DNA of 64,000 bases, taken from contig NZ_JALPVL010000014.1 of assembly GCF_023544465.1 (NCBI RefSeq), positions 62,001-126,000 on the forward strand. Direction: 5' to 3'. This DNA is from Paractinoplanes maris. Lineage in GTDB: Bacteria; Actinomycetota; Actinomycetes; Mycobacteriales; Micromonosporaceae. Below the pieces are notes generated by a model that ran no database searches, was not told the DNA's origin, and saw only the letters and a list, made by a program, of their open reading frames with translations. The translations under genes and the position numbers were made by a program. Shown in pieces: positions 63,888 to 64,000 of the stretch; position 1 is the stretch's first letter; the number at the start of each line of letters is the position of its first letter.

Positions 63888-64000
63888 CGCGCCCGCGCGC
63901 CTCCGCGAAGCGCCGCCTCACGACGTTCAACCAGCGCGGCCGCGCCCGCGCGCCTCCGTGAAACGCCGCCTCACCACGTTCAACCAGCGCGGCCGCGCCC
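63888..64000. repeat. 53-bp tandem repeat at the right window edge (at least 2.1 copies)
   Basis: The segment 63888-63940 is repeated at 63941-63993 with three or four differences, and a third copy starts at 63994. The unit begins CGCGCCCGCGCGCCTCCG and ends CCAGCGCGGC. A 53-bp period breaks any reading frame, so it is not a coding repeat. The rest of the 193-bp stretch after dinB (63808-63887) shows no supported gene. Confidence 0.85.

Noticed and set aside
1-64000. tRNA, rRNA, riboswitches or integrated phage
   Set aside because: No cloverleaf with a T-loop consensus, no rRNA-like sequence, and no integrase, capsid or terminase genes were seen by eye; short RNAs could still be missed without a covariance-model search.

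Overview
The window looks like chromosomal DNA of a very high-GC actinobacterium, most likely a Micromonosporaceae member (Actinoplanes or a close relative). This is inferred from strong GC bias at third codon positions, frequent GTG/TTG starts, many ATGA/GTGA gene overlaps, several probable leaderless mRNAs (a TANNNT hexamer about 7 nt before the start codon), a CebR-type operator and the gene repertoire. I saw no rRNA, tRNA, CRISPR array, complete insertion sequence or prophage.

Layout. 1-10 kb: the 3' end of an EF-G-like tetracycline-resistance/ribosomal-protection factor, a decayed FAD-monooxygenase tail, a two-gene operon of unknown function, and a giant Ser/Thr kinase-ATPase-GAF-GGDEF signalling protein. 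10-17 kb: a 15-bp tandem array, a flavin-nucleotide-binding oxidoreductase divergent from a CGNR regulator, an 18-bp array, a secreted CBM2/Cip1-like cellulose-binding protein behind a perfect CebR box, and an XRE/NB-ARC/TPR regulator split by one in-frame TAG and carrying a 15-bp repeat expansion. 17-20.6 kb: a receiver protein and a MASE1-PAS-histidine kinase-GAF-GGDEF fusion. 20.7-30.9 kb: an eight-gene, overlapping kynurenine operon (tryptophan to 2-oxopent-4-enoate via 3-hydroxyanthranilate), its divergent Lrp regulator, a cupin, a probable kynurenine formamidase and a truncated luciferase-like oxidoreductase. 31-34.8 kb: a GGDEF-EAL protein, a SigG-like ECF sigma factor with a SnoaL tail, and an SDR.

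34.6-42.5 kb: a translationally coupled five-gene minus-strand operon (glycosyltransferase 2, DUF2064 transferase, methyltransferase, membrane molybdopterin oxidoreductase, small membrane protein), divergent from an epimerase, a polytopic membrane protein and an OmpR/histidine-kinase pair. A shared GTTCTTAC-type motif lies upstream of both transcription units. 42.5-51.6 kb: a P-loop kinase, a pseudokinase fragment, and a catabolic cluster (isochorismatase, hydantoinase B and A, CoA-transferase, GntR) divergent from an HMG-CoA-lyase-like gene, with two ATTGYATGCAAT operators exactly 63 bp apart. 51.7-57.1 kb: the strongest candidate system, a leaderless three-gene operon of a MutL/MORC-like GHKL ATPase, a DUF4420 PD-(D/E)XK nuclease-like protein and a Z1 helicase. 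It resembles MZA-type defence but no methylase or AIPR gene is adjacent. 57.2-64 kb: a YiaA/B protein, a GGDEF-EAL protein, a sortase-anchored thioester-domain protein lacking the thioester Cys, CorA, and DNA polymerase IV with an internal 18-bp repeat; a 53-bp tandem repeat starts at the right edge.

Two themes recur. Four c-di-GMP enzymes occur within 55 kb. Short-period GC-rich tandem repeats (15, 18 and 24 bp) occur both between and inside genes.
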